Assembly (NCBI RefSeq): GCF_963924675.1 | Contig: NC_089224.1 | Span: 68,495,464 to 68,559,463 of the forward strand | Origin: Phocoena phocoena | Lineage: Eukaryota > Chordata > Mammalia > Artiodactyla > Phocoenidae | Length of the DNA: 64,000 nucleotides | Reading direction: 5' to 3' | In this document: positions 31,021 through 41,136 of the stretch, in pieces | Position numbering within the stretch: position 1 is the first letter of the stretch | How the letters are laid out: the number at the start of each line of letters is the position of its first letter | Translations under genes and position numbers: made by a program | The notes under the pieces: generated by a model | The model's database searches: none | What the model was told of the DNA's origin: nothing | What the model saw: the letters and a program-made list of their open reading frames with translations, nothing else

Positions 31021-31349
31021 GTGCTGGGATACTGAGCTTCTAGAAAGCAATAGGCTTGGAGAGGAAGGCGAGGCTCACAGTATTCTTCTAAGTTTTCAAA
31101 TGAAAGAGTATTGCTGAAAGGATAGTGGGAATGGATTGGCATTCTCAGAAAGTGCATGTTATGGGTAAATTTCAATAGCTGTGATAAATCCACACTGTGT
31201 GAGTAAAAGCTTGCTATCCCTGACAAGTTCTGTGTACTTGTTACTAATTTTGCTACTGAGATGATCACTTATATATCATAAATCATATGATTTGTTAATC
31301 ATAAAAATTTTGCTCATTTTTAACTTTATAGATTACCAAAATCTATATT

Positions 31350-31725
31350 TATTTATTAAGAATTAAACAAATACCCAATACATTTCCACTGTAAAAAAAA
31401 TTCAAACAATAGAGAAAATGAAAAGAAGACAGTAAAAATCAAATGACCCAAACTGTGGTCGTCCAGAAATAGTCATTTAAAAACTTTTGGTTAGTATCCT
31501 AATGTATATGATGTTATGTAAATGAGATCAAACTATAAATGCTGTTTTATAAACTACTTTTTAAAAATCTCTATTTTTTCAACAAGGACTATTGATTTAG
31601 AATAATCTTTTGTAATGGCCACATTCCACTCTATGGCTGTACCGTAATATATATTCCTTTCCCAATGGACATTTAAGCTATTTCTAATTTATTGCTATTA
31701 TAGATGATAAATGTCAAGTCACATC
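31350..31725 (-). mobile_element. Ancient L1 3'-region (L1ME-like)
   Basis: 'AATACCCAATACATTTCCAC', 'CAAACAATAGAGAAAATG', 'ATCCTAATGTATATGATGTT', 'GGCCACATTCCACTCTATGGC' and 'CCAATGGACATTTAAGC' occur in the order of an antisense L1 ORF2-end/3' region. No frame remains. Confidence 0.55.
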
Positions 31726-32074
31726 TAAGCTTACAAACATATTCAAAACCACTCAGAGTGTTTTCTTAGAAAATTAAGAGGCAGTCAGTGAATACACTTT
31801 GATAATCAGATTGTCACGGTAATGCCCAGTTCCTGATTTACAAAAGATTCGTGTGTTGTGACCATTATTTTCCTGAAGAGTGGAAACGTGTACTTCATCA
31901 CTATATCTAAAAATTAATTTCATACTATTAGAGATGAGAAGGTAAAGTATCCTTTCCTCAGCTGAAACTATTATATTTATTTCTAATTAAACCATCCCCG
32001 ATGCACATGTACTGGCTTCTCATCTCATTTGAATATGAAGTTTCATTGTCATTCATGTTAGAAGCTCTTTGTAA

Positions 32075-32373
32075 ATTTATTTATTATTTATTTATTTATT
32101 TATGGCTGCGTTGGGTCTTTGTTGCTGCACGCGAGCTGCGCGTGGGCTTTCTCTAGTTGCAGCGGGGGCTGCTCTTCATTGTGGTGCACGGGTTTCTCAT
32201 TGCGTTAGCTTCTCTTTGTTGCGGAGCATGGGCTCTAGGCGCATGCGCTTCAGTAGTTGTGGCACACGAGCTTAGTTGCTCTGCGGCATGTGGGATCTTC
32301 CTGGACCAGGGCTCGAACCCGTGTCTCCTGCATTGGCAGACGGATTCTTAACCACTGCGCCACTAGGGAAGTC
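32075..32373 (-). mobile_element. CHR-type tRNA-Glu SINE (about 300-bp form)
   Basis: Antisense copy: (TTTA)n tail, 'TATGGCTGCGTTGGGTCTTTG', 'GAGCTGCGCGTGGGCTTTCTC', 'CATTGCGTTAGCTTCTC', 'GCTTCAGTAGTTGTGGCAC', 'CGGCATGTGGGATCTTCC', 'CTCGAACCCGTGTCTCC' and CACTGCGCCACTAGGGAAGTCC. No convincing target-site duplication, consistent with an older copy or loss at the tail. Confidence 0.92.
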
Positions 32374-32510
32374 CATTTACTGTTACTCTTGAACAAGATT
32401 AAATTCTGATTATGAGAGAGAGATGTTCTTATAGGCACATATCCTCTATCCCTGATTTTATCTCACTCATTGTTAATAATGATAATTTCAGGCTTCCTTC
32501 AACTTTAACA

Positions 32511-32902
32511 TGGATACTTCTCCAGAGAAACAGGAACAGCAAACTACTCTTATCTGTCTAGCTGGCTTATGCGATTGTGGGGGCTAGCAAGAGTGAAATT
32601 TGTAGGGCTTGTCAGTAGACTAGAAACTCTAGCAGGAGTCAGTGTTGTAGTCTTGAATCTGAAGGCAGTGTGGTGGTAGAATTCACTCTTCCATGGGGCA
32701 CCTCAGTCTTTGCTCTTAAGGCCTTCAACTAATTGGATGACGCTCCCCCACATTATGGAGAGAAATCCACTTTACTCAAAGTCTACCGATTTAGATATTA
32801 ATCACATCTAAAAAATACCTTTACAAGCAACATCTAGACTGGTATTAGATCAAACAACCATAGCTTAGCCAAGTTAACAGATAAAATTGGCCATCACACC
32901 TC
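32511..32902 (-). mobile_element. Old LTR-type repeat (MaLR-like, family unassigned)
   Basis: 'TTCTCCAGAGAAACAGGAAC', 'GCTTATGCGATTGTGGGGGC', 'GTAGACTAGAAACTCTAGCAGG', 'GCTCTTAAGGCCTTCAAC', 'ATTGGATGACGCTCCCCC', 'AAAAATACCTTTACAAGCAAC' and 'AGCCAAGTTAACAGATAAAATTGGCCATCACA' -like end match a well-known mammalian repeat. The LTR class and the orientation are my inference. Confidence 0.5.
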
Positions 32903-33150
32903 TATAGATGTATAAATGCAAATATTTATAGACAGGTATTGATATAGATATGTATATAAATAAAAGTATGTAATGCCTTTCTCTTTGCTTAATTCTGCCA
33001 ATTTCATTTTTAAATTTAAAGGCAGTATGACTTGGAAATCACAGGAATTTAAGGAACTATTGGGATACTGAATTTGACTCCTTATGCTTGCTTCCAATTT
33101 GAGTTTATCTGGCTTGTCCAGATTCTTTGAATTTATGATTGATATGATAG

Positions 33151-34085
33151 TGTGGTAGGTACAATAGTGGCCCCCAAAGATGTCCACATCCTAATCCTGA
33201 AACCTATGAATATTTTACCTTACATGAAAAGGGGGAATTAAGGTTGCAGATGGAATTAAGGTTGCCTATCAACTGACCTTAAAATAAGGAGATTATCTGG
33301 GATTATCCAAGTGTGTCTCCTATAATCATAGGGTCCTTAAATGTGGAAGAGAGAGACAGAAGAGGAGGTCAGAGTGATAAGATGTACTATGGATGGACTC
33401 GCATACTTCACAAATTCATATGTTGAAGTCCTAACCCCCAACGTGATGGCATTTGGTGATAGGGCCTTTGGGAAGTAATTAGGTTTAGATGAGGTCATGA
33501 GGGTAGGCCCCTCCTGATGGGATTGGTGCCCTTATCTCTTATTAGAGACACCAGAGAGCTTGCTCTCTCTACCATGTGAGAACACAGTGAGAAGGTGGCC
33601 ATCTGCAAGTCAAGAAAAGAGCTTTCATCCATCCATGCTGGCACCCTGATCTTGGAATTTCTATCCTCCAGAACCGTGGGAAAATAAACGTGTGTTGTTT
33701 AAGCCACCCGGCCTATCGTATTTTGTTGTGGCAACCCGAGCTAGCTAGATGGGATGTGAGAAGGACTTGGCCCAATGTTGCTGGCTTTGAAGACAAAGGA
33801 AGGGGACTATGAGCCAAGGAAATCAGGTGGCCTCTAGAAAATGGAAAAGGCAAGGAAACAAATTCTCTCCATATCCTTCAGAAAGGAACTTAGCCCTGAT
33901 GACACCTTGACTTTAGCCCTGTGAGGCCCATTTCAGACTTCTAATCTAGAGATTTGTAAACTACTACATTTGTGTTGTTTTAAGCCATGAAGTCTGTAGT
34001 TATTCAGGAGATTGGGCACATTCAGAGTGGTATGGCCATAAACTTTGTAGTAATTTGATATAGCATCAATAGAAAACTAATATAG
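33151..34085 (+). mobile_element. MaLR-type LTR, split by a second LTR
   Basis: The left part has 'AATAGTGGCCCCCAAAGATG', 'TAATCCTGAAACCTATGAATA' and 'GGGATTATCCAAGTGTG'. The right part resumes with 'TGAGAAGGACTTGGCCC', 'GCTGGCTTTGAAGACAAAGG', 'GGTGGCCTCTAGAAAATGG' and 'TTTGTGTTGTTTTAAGCCATG', ending near 'AAAACTAATATA'. The two parts are continuous with the family consensus once the inner element is removed. A small tandem repeat GGAATTAAGGTTGC occurs twice at 33234-33265. The family is probably MLT1-related. Confidence 0.75.
33385..33746 (+). mobile_element. MLT1C-like MaLR LTR nested in an older LTR
   Basis: 'TTCATATGTTGAAGTCCTAACC', 'GTGATGGCATTTGGTGATAGG', 'TAGATGAGGTCATGAGGG', 'TTGCTCTCTCTACCATGTGAG', 'ACCCTGATCTTGGAATTT' and 'TGTTTAAGCCACCCGGCC' match MLT1-type LTRs. 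AGATG at 33380-33384 and 33747-33751 is a 5-bp target-site duplication, the size expected for ERVL/MaLR. It is therefore younger than its host. Confidence 0.8.
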
Positions 34086-34089
34086 ATAC

Positions 34090-34495
34090 TAAGAATCAGA
34101 TGGGCAGGGCTGAGCGCTTAATATTTCAACAAATTTAAATATGTCAAAGTTTAGGCTACAGTTATTAAACCTAGAGATAAAGATGCTTTAAAAATTTTGC
34201 TAGCACATGTACAAAGCATCAAAGACTCTAGTGATTTTGTTCTGTTGTTTGTATCGATTCAGAGCATGTATTTCAAATATTATTAAGAGAATCTCATTGG
34301 TGCTTGTATTTTAGTATTATTGAATAATTTGTAAGGATGAAATCAAGATTTTATTTGCAGCTAATTTCTACACTCAATCAGAACAGTAAATTGACTGCTG
34401 TGATCTTGATATAATTAACTTTTTAGAAGTCCTATCTTAGCAATAGCTCCTAAAAACAGAAAGAAAATAATTGTATAAATTCAGTATTTGATAAA
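34090..34495. other. Unassigned AT-rich stretch
   Basis: No family or exon recognised. Confidence 0.35.
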
Positions 34496-34499
34496 TTGT

Positions 34500-34710
34500 A
34501 ATAGCCATGCTTACTTTATGCTAAGGACATATTTTTTAAGACATATTATTTTATTTAATTTTTCTAATTACTTTGTGAAATAGGGGTTCTGTCCATTTTA
34601 CAGGTAAAGGAAGTGAGGCACAGTATCCAAATGGTGAAGATGGCTATCTGAACCTAGGCAGTCTGAATCCTGACACTGTGTTTTAAGCCATTTTACACAC
34701 TGCTACATAT
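34500..34710 (-). repeat. MIR SINE
   Basis: Reverse MIR: 'AATTACTTTGTGAAATAGGGG', 'CATTTTACAGGTAAAGGAAG', 'TGAACCTAGGCAGTCTGAATCC' and 'TTTAAGCCATTTTACAC'. Confidence 0.7.
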
Positions 34711-34714
34711 ACTA

Positions 34715-35168
34715 TAATGAAATTATGTTCTTAATTGTAGACTTAACATCCAGTAAAGTAAAAAGATAAACAGAATTTTAAAAGAGGTAATAGGCGGTCC
34801 TCAGCAAGATTCTAAAATTATCTATCTACATGTCTATCTGTTGATCAATCTTTTTTGGTCTGAGTTGGAGAAGATTATTCCTCAGTCAAACAGGCTGAGA
34901 TTAGAAAGCATAAAGGAAGTGAACAACCCTTCTATAATCTCTCTTGCCTTTTCCCAGAGGAACCTTAAGAAAAAGGGATTTATTCACTGGTTTAACGTAT
35001 GCTTGTATCACCTATCTCCCCTCTTTCTGGCATCCAGGATGAAGAAAGCAGTTTTTGGAGTTTGGTTACTGACCAATGGACCTTTGTATTACCCTGAAAG
35101 GAGCAGTGCCAGTGTAATGACAAGTTCACTAAAACAGGAGCCAGAAGATTTGGGGCATAAGGTTTAAT
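34715..35168. other. Unassigned stretch
   Basis: The 108-codon frame at 34841-35167 (+) has no recognisable domain or splice context; nothing else was recognised. Confidence 0.35.
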
Positions 35169-35169
35169 C

Positions 35170-35312
35170 TCTTCACTCTCAGTTTTCTCCCCTAGAAAAT
35201 GGGCATACTTACACCTACTTTTACGGATTTTTTTTTTTTTTTTTGAGGATTAAATAACATACTATATTTAAAGCATTTGGCACAGAGTACATACTCAGTA
35301 TTGTTAGGAAAA
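35170..35312 (+). repeat. MIR SINE 3' half with T run
   Basis: 'CACTCTCAGTTTTCTCCCC', 'AGAAAATGGGCATACTTACACC', a run of about 18 T, then 'GAGGATTAAATAACATAC' and 'GGCACAGAGTACATACTCAG'. Confidence 0.65.
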
Positions 35313-35379
35313 TTGTTCCTTTTCCTTTTTCTCTCCCTCCTTCACAATCTTTTAACTATTCCCTTTCATTCTAGACCCA

Positions 35380-35475
35380 ATGCTACCACTTCCTAATTTT
35401 GTGTCCTAGGGCAAATTTCTTAATCTCTGTGACCTCTTAATTTCTTTTATCTTTAAAATGAGGAACAAAAATACT
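35380..35475 (+). repeat. MIR SINE central fragment
   Basis: 'CACTTCCTAATTTTGTGTCC', 'GGGCAAATTTCTTAATCTCTG' and 'ATCTTTAAAATGAGGAAC' match MIR. The next tract begins right after it. Confidence 0.6.
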
Positions 35476-35499
35476 GGTTTTAGCTGTCTAGAGCAGTTT

Positions 35500-35838
35500 T
35501 TTTCCCCTTTCCTTTTTTGTTCTCCTTTCTCTCTCTTTCTTTCCCTTCCCTCCTTCCTTCCCTCCTTCCTTCCTCCCTCCCTCCCTTCCTCCCTCCCTCC
35601 CTCTCTCTCTCTCCCTCTCCCTCCCTCCCTCTCCCTCCCTCCCTCCCTCCTTCCTTTCTTTCTTCCTTTCTTTCTTTCTCTCCCTCCCTCTCTCTCTTTA
35701 TCTTTCTTTCTCTTTCTTTCTTTCTCTCCTTCCCTCTCGTTTTCTTTCTTTCTCTTTCTTTCTTTCTTCCCTCCCTCCCTCTCTCTCTCTCTTTCTTTCT
35801 TTCTCTCTTTCCTTTCTTTCTCCCTTTTCCTTCCTTCC
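35500..35838. repeat. Long polypyrimidine tract (CTTT/CCTT/CCCT/CT)n
   Basis: About 340 bp that is almost only C and T on the plus strand, with blocks of TTCC, CCCT, CTCTCT and TTTC units and very few interruptions (for example TTTATC near 35698 and TCGT near 35738). Long frames here (35458-35898 and 35517-35876 on plus, 35480-35857 on minus) are artefacts rich in Ser/Phe/Leu/Pro or Lys/Glu/Arg/Gly. Confidence 0.97.
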
Positions 35839-35999
35839 AGATCAGAAGAAACTCCATCTATAGAGTTGGTGACTAAATCACTCTTCAGTTATAAATGACA
35901 ATGCTAATAAAGAACTTGGAATTTGTTATGTAATTAATAGCAAAACACTTTATATAAATACTCACAGGCATATGAGGTTCCTAAATTTAAATTTCTTCG

Positions 36000-36537
36000 T
36001 GACTTGACCCTGATCAAAACCCACCAATGGCTTCTCATTGCCCTTAGATGAAGTCTAAAGTTCTTAACAAAGCCTTCACATAAGTCTTGCCTATGTCTTC
36101 AGTCTCCTCTGAAACCTCTCTTTCTCTATCATGTTGGTCTTATTTCAGTATTTCATATATACTACTAAGGTCCTTTCCATGCCAGATCTTTACTTATGCT
36201 AACAACCTCTCTTTCTTTTCCTTCCTCTGCTGTTTGACAACTTCTCAGCCTTTAAATCTCACCTTAAAAATCACTTCTTCTAGGAAGAATTCTGTCTTCC
36301 CTACCATCCTCCATTCAACTAGATCAGTTGCCATGTCATCTATACTCAACTTCTGTTCATTACTTTGTCTTTCATGGCATTTGTTTCAATTTCAATTAAA
36401 TTCTCATGTGTGTAATTATTTATTTGATGTTTATCCCTTGAAAGGTTATAAGTCTTGTTCACCACTGCATCCCTAGTCCCAGGTAAAAGCTTGAACATAT
36501 GATTTGCTCAGTACATATGTATTGAATAAATAAATAT
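36000..36537 (+). mobile_element. L2 LINE 3' end, well preserved
   Basis: A long L2 piece: 'CACCAATGGCTTCTCATTGCCC', 'AGATGAAGTCTAAAGTTCTTAAC', 'CTTTCCATGCCAGATCTTTACT', 'TCTCAGCCTTTAAATCTCACC', 'TTCTAGGAAGAATTCTGTCTTCCC', 'CTTGAAAGGTTATAAGTCTTG', 'CACCACTGCATCCCTAGTCC', ending 'GTATTGAATAAATAAAT'. It corresponds to the C-terminal coding region and short 3' UTR of L2. The 129-codon frame at 36087-36476 is not in the L2 frame. Confidence 0.85.
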
Positions 36538-36652
36538 ATTTTACAGAAGACCTGGAGAGGTTAGGTATTACATCTGAGCTCAAAACAGATGACCAGTGGC
36601 AAAGCCAGTCACTGAACCTAAGTCTACCTGATGCCAAGGCTCCTGCTTAAAT
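36538..36652 (-). repeat. MIR SINE fragment
   Basis: 'ATTTTACAGAAGACCTGGAGAGG', 'GACCAGTGGCAAAGCCAGTC' and 'GAACCTAAGTCTACCTGATGCC' match the reverse MIR core. It abuts the L2 tail. Confidence 0.6.
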
Positions 36653-36654
36653 AT

Positions 36655-37160
36655 CTTCCTTTTTGTTTGTGAGAATAATTGATATATTTGAAAAGTTTAA
36701 TAAAATCATAATTGAGACAAGTACCATTTTTAAGTATTATCAAAAAGTGAATCTTTTCTACCTCATCTGAAACTACTCCAACAAAGAGAATATTAAAAAA
36801 AAAAAATTGGAAGGGTAGCAATATGATGATGGTTCTTGAACCATTATCAGAAGAATATGGACAAAGGAATACAGGAGAAAAAGATGTCTCATAAAATTAG
36901 AATTGAGGGGCTCCATAATTGTTCTTCCTATTATGAGAGGTATATGAATAGGAACTTCAAAGAATTTCTAGGTTATTAGATCAATTGTAGTCATCCATGG
37001 CTTCAAAGACTTGCTCTTTCTAAATACACTGTATGATCACTAACTTGTATTGGAGTATGCATAGTAATCATCCTGGGAAGTCAGTAGTGCCTCTCTCAAC
37101 TTCTGATCCACCTTCTAAGTTTCAGTTCTTACGTCATCAATTGTGATTGTGATCAAGGGT
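36655..37160. other. Unassigned stretch
   Basis: No family or exon recognised. Confidence 0.35.
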
Positions 37161-37162
37161 GA

Positions 37163-37748
37163 GTATTTTAGTTTGCTAGGACTGCTATAACAAAGTACCA
37201 CAGACTGGGATGGGGGGTGGGGTGGTGGTGGTGGGATGAATTGGGAGATTGGGATTGACATATATGCACTAATATGTATAAAATAGATAACTAATAAGGA
37301 CCTGCTGTATAAAAAAGAAATAAAATTCAAAAACAATAACAACAACAGCAAAGTACCACAGACTGGGTGGCTTACACAAAAGAAATTATTTTTTTCACAG
37401 TCCTAGAGGCTAGAAGTTTGAGATCCAGCTGTCAGCAGGATTGCTTTCTTCTGAGACCTCTTTCCTTGGCTCGTAGTTGACCATCTTCTCCCTGTATCTT
37501 CACATGGTCTTCCCTCTTTGTGTGTGTGTATATGTGTATGTATGCATGTGTGTGTCCTAATCTCGTCTTCTTACAAAGATACCAGTCATTTTGGATTAGA
37601 GCCCACTTATATGATCTCGTTTTACCTTAATTACTTTTTGCACTATAATTAAGTAATTTAATATCTCCCCAAATAGTAACAGTCTGAGGTACTGGGGATT
37701 AGGACTTCAACATATAAATTTGGGGGCTACACAATTTAGCTCATAATA
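37163..37748 (-). mobile_element. MLT1-type MaLR LTR, interrupted by an L1 stub
   Basis: Antisense LTR: 'TTAGTTTGCTAGGACTGC', 'CAAAGTACCACAGACTGGG' (duplicated), 'TTTTTTCACAGTCCTAGAGGC', 'TTCTGAGACCTCTTTCCTTGGC', 'CTTCACATGGTCTTCCCTC', 'GGTACTGGGGATTAGGACTTC' and 'CACAATTTAGCTCATAATA'. A GT-rich run lies at about 37521-37555. Confidence 0.75.
37210..37348 (+). mobile_element. L1 3'-UTR stub with A-rich tail
   Basis: A G/T-rich start (GGGGTGGTGGTGGTGGG), then 'ATTGGGAGATTGGGATTGAC', 'AAAATAGATAACTAATAAGG', 'ACCTGCTGTATAAAAAAG' and an A-rich tail with AATAAAA. An exact 19-bp duplication CAAAGTACCACAGACTGGG lies at 37191-37209 and 37349-37367. The L1 sequence stops at 'CTGCTGTATA' and lacks the terminal part seen in the 43.7-kb copy, so the source RNA ended early or came from a 3'-shortened subfamily. 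Confidence 0.9.
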
Positions 37749-37754
37749 GTGATG

Positions 37755-38995
37755 TTCAAAATACTTAAGAACCTGTTGGGCAAGGTACTGCAGCAGCCCT
37801 CTGCTGTGCTTTAGTTTAGAGATAGGGGGACCAGGTCCACTGGAGCAGTGGAAGGACACCTGGAGGACTAGTAGTAGTGGCAATTTGCCAGGTGGTAGAA
37901 AAGTATTTCAACGTTTTGATAACAAATATGGCCATTCTGGGACACAGCAGCTGAATTTCTATCTTGGACATGTATGAGGAATTAAGCCACCCATTCTGAG
38001 TGTGGAATTAAACCACCCATTTTGAGTGCATTAAGCCTGGTCTTCTTTCTTGGAATTATTGCCAAGGTTGAACTCAGTCAGTTAGGATGGGTAAGGGATT
38101 CCCAACTGTGTGTTACACTCAGCGTAGGAGCAGGAAGAGTGTGGTGACTCTCTTTCCTCGATTTACTAAGGTCTTAATTGTTTTTTTAAGGACAGTGGGG
38201 TGGTAGGTGGGGTGAGGGCTGGGAGAAATGGTGATTGAGAAGTTGTAAGCAGGAGAGTGATCTCAAAATAGCTCTCAGAAGATTGGGGTATGTGGACAGG
38301 GTCAGAAAGGCAGGAAACTGGGACACCAGTTAGGATTCTCTTACAAGGACCCAGGCATGAGTGGATAAAGGTCTTAATTAAGTAGGGTGCAGTAAAAATG
38401 GAAAGAAAGACATGGGTTGGAGAAAAGGAGGTTGTGGACTCTCTTTAAGAGGCTTATTCAAATGCCCACTGCCAGCTATCCTGGCAGAGGAAAGAGCTTC
38501 CCACTGCTGGCTCCCAGGTACTCCCAGCAGCCAGAACCTCAGATGCTGTAGTTTTCCTTATCTCAGTGAATGAGGAGAGCCTGAAGTCAGTGCTTGTTTA
38601 GCCTTTCCAATGCCCCCCGCCGAAAGGGGAGGATGTAGAATAGAAGGTCTGGAAAGTGATAGAAGCATGAAAGAGAATTGTTTCTTATATTAGTTGCTTT
38701 TAAATCTGAAGGTTTTGAATGTGTTCAAGGAGGTGGTGTTTGTGGGGTAGGGGGAGGTGGTGGAAGTTCTGAGTTAGGCAGGGGCTTGTGTCAACATTTG
38801 TATGCTGATATAAGGTATGCATGGATGAACATCAAAAAATATAGTTGTCTAGTGGAATACACATCAAAATGAAATAATTTAAAGACAAATATAAAGCAAA
38901 CAATAGTGTAAATGGTATGTAGATTTGCCAAAATCTTGAAGGTGATATGCAAATTACTATAGTTTGAGAAATGCTAGTGTAGAGAAATGATCATC
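37755..38995. other. Unassigned stretch with a 26-bp tandem repeat
   Basis: No family or exon recognised. GAATTAAGCCACCCATTCTG-type units repeat in tandem at 37979-38004 and 38005-38030 with three differences. G-rich runs lie near 38195-38215 and 38730-38765. Confidence 0.4.
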
Positions 38996-38999
38996 AAAT

Positions 39000-39150
39000 A
39001 AATCTGGCTAGAACTTAGAGTCAGGAAACCTGGATTCATATTCTGACTGTGATACTTACCAGTTTTAAAACTTCTAATTCCTTGGCAGTAAGATGGGAAA
39101 ACCATCACCAACCCAGCTTATCTCCTAGTCTTGTCATGAAGTTCATTGAG
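39000..39150 (+). repeat. MIR SINE
   Basis: 'TAGAGTCAGGAAACCTGGATTC', 'GACTGTGATACTTACCAG' and 'GCAGTAAGATGGGAAAACC' match sense MIR. Confidence 0.6.
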
Positions 39151-39154
39151 TCTC

Positions 39155-39620
39155 ATTCAGTTATTCATTCAACAAACATTTATCAAATGTTGGTAAAGAT
39201 AACACTGTATAATTAAAATACATTATTACTGTTGGGAGAAATAGGCTTTTGAAATTTTTGCATGATGACCTTGTGTTTAAATTTAAACTCAAGGGCAGCC
39301 CTCACTCATTTCAAAAGATCACTAGAGTAGATTTAAATTAAAATAAGATATTTCTTTTCTTCACCAAATATGAAAATAAAATGAGTGTTAGTAGGTGAGG
39401 GCATTAAAATCAGGAACAGAAGGTGCCATTATTCATTTAGCAACTTGAACACATAGAAAATTCATCTTTAACCTGATCTTATTATTTAGACGGTGCCGGG
39501 AATACTCATGGTACCTTGCAAAGTGAAAGTAGAAATGACAAGGTCCTTTCCCCAAGGAGCTCAGACCTAAACATTGTTGAACAAGTCGACACAGTATAGC
39601 AGTGGAGTGCATAATTGACT
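39155..39620 (-). mobile_element. L2 LINE fragment, diverged
   Basis: 'TTATTCATTCAACAAACATTTATC' is the reverse L2 tail. 'AAGGTCCTTTCCCCAAGGAGCTCAGACC' -like sequence further on (39540-39570) is the reverse of the L2 'GAGCTCC...GGGC' block. The middle is poorly matched and may include other sequence. Confidence 0.45.
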
Positions 39621-39624
39621 GATA

Positions 39625-40295
39625 TGATGGGAGAGGTCAGGTTAGGGCTGTGGGCTGATGATGTAGGAAATGAACCATTCAAAGCTGGAGTGAGTTGGGG
39701 CTGGGAAGACAGAAGGAAGAGTGTGCTCCAGATATCTCAGTGGGATGAAATAGAAAATGTGGGGCAAAAGGGCTCACAGAGAGATGAGTCAAGTATGCCC
39801 ACATTCCAAGAAGCAGCTCAAAAAGAATCTACTGGATATAATTTCCTTTATTCCTTGTTATTTGCAAATAGTCCTTAAACGTTTCTCTTTCCAACCTGCT
39901 CCAGTGAACACACTTTTCTCCATGTCTGTTTTAAAGACTAAGGGTGAGACTGGGCAGCTGGATATATATTTCCAGGGAGATTTGGTCAATCTGATAGAAG
40001 AGACCATAGTGAAGGGGGGAGAGTCACAGTATATGCTGGGGTTGGCAATGAGTCAGTGAGTGCTATGAAGAAGGCAGAGGTATCCAAATCCCATGATTGT
40101 TCATGACGTTGACCATGCAACCTTGCATGCTAGTGGGGCTACCAGAGTGGGCCCTTTGCCTTTTGTCTGTTTATACCAATCCCACCACTGTGTGTTTACC
40201 CTGCATAGCCAGAGTTGGTAGTTATATCATCATGGCGTCCTTTCCAATATGACTCTGTCTCCTCTAATTTTCTCCTACTTTGAGTCATCATAATC
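39625..40295. other. Unassigned stretch
   Basis: Overlapping 87- and 100-codon frames (39615-39878, 39757-40059) use different frames of the same DNA and show no recognisable domain. Confidence 0.35.
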
Positions 40296-40298
40296 ACT

Positions 40299-40552
40299 GT
40301 AACAACTAATATTTGTTGAGCACTTAGTCTTTGCCAGGCACTGTTTGAAGCACTTCCCCTGTAATACCTCATTTATTCCTCATAACAAGTAGTAGTAGAA
40401 AACACTATTTTACAGCTGAGGAAGTGGAGACTCAAAAATATTAAGTGATTCACTCAAGGTCACTCAGCTAATAAGTGGTAGGGGTGGTATTTGAACCCAA
40501 GTTTTCTTGCCCTGGCTCTCCTTCTTAACCACCTCACTATTATTGCCTTCCA
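40299..40552 (-). repeat. MIR SINE, nearly full length
   Basis: Reverse MIR in full order: 'TTGTTGAGCACTTAGTCTTTGCC', 'AGGCACTGTTTGAAGCACTTC', 'CTATTTTACAGCTGAGGAAG', 'CACTCAAGGTCACTCAGC', 'AATAAGTGGTAGGGGTGG', 'TTTGAACCCAAGTTTTC' and 'TTCTTAACCACCTCAC'. Confidence 0.85.
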
Positions 40553-40559
40553 GGAGGCC

Positions 40560-40990
40560 TTATTGAAGCTAGGAGGGGATGAAAGGGTGGGAATCAGAAT
40601 CACAGAGTCAAGATCATCTCATAGTATCATCGTCTCTTATCCCCGCCTCTCCAGAAAGAATCCCCTGAATGTCATCCCTGATAAGTTGTCACTTTGCTTC
40701 TCCTCAGATGCTCCTGGTGACCTGAAACTTGGTGCCACATGAGGCAGCCTAGTCCATTTTTAGATAGCTCTAATTGTTACCCAGTTATTCCATATTTTGA
40801 GCATAAATAATTTCTCTCCCTAACTTCACCTACTTGTCCTAGTTCTGTTTTCTGGAGCTCTACCAAACACAACTTTTCTTTCTTCTGATGGACATACCTT
40901 TAAATATCTGAAGAACTGAAGGATTTTGGAACAGTCTCTTACTATACCCCAGCCTCCTTTTTCTACTTGCAGCACAAATGCAAGATTTTA
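40560..40990. mobile_element. Possible ancient CR1/L3-type remnant
   Basis: 'GATAGCTCTAATTGTTACCCAG', 'TACTTGTCCTAGTTCTGTTTTCTGG' -like and 'CCTTTAAATATCTGAAGAACTG' resemble the layout of CR1-type 3' regions ('...CCTAGTTCTGCCCTCTGG...CTTCAAATACTTGAAGAC'). The resemblance is weak. Confidence 0.35.
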
Positions 40991-41136
40991 TTTTCTAAAT
41001 GTAACAGGCTTTGTGTTCGTTTATGTGAGAGCTCATTTGTCCCTGTTAACCCAGAAAGATATGATTATGCTTTGTTTTAGGGTTTATTTGTTTGGGACAG
41101 TCAGCACACCTCTGTGCAGTCTTAATATTTTATGAT

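Noticed and set aside
33151..34085. Endogenous retrovirus with internal genes
   Set aside because: Only LTR-type sequence is present, one inside another; no gag, pol or env-like sequence was seen.
35458..35898. Frames of 119-146 codons on the plus strand and 125 on the minus strand
   Set aside because: They are translations of the polypyrimidine tract, rich in Ser/Phe/Leu/Pro or Lys/Glu/Arg/Gly; no real coding sequence.
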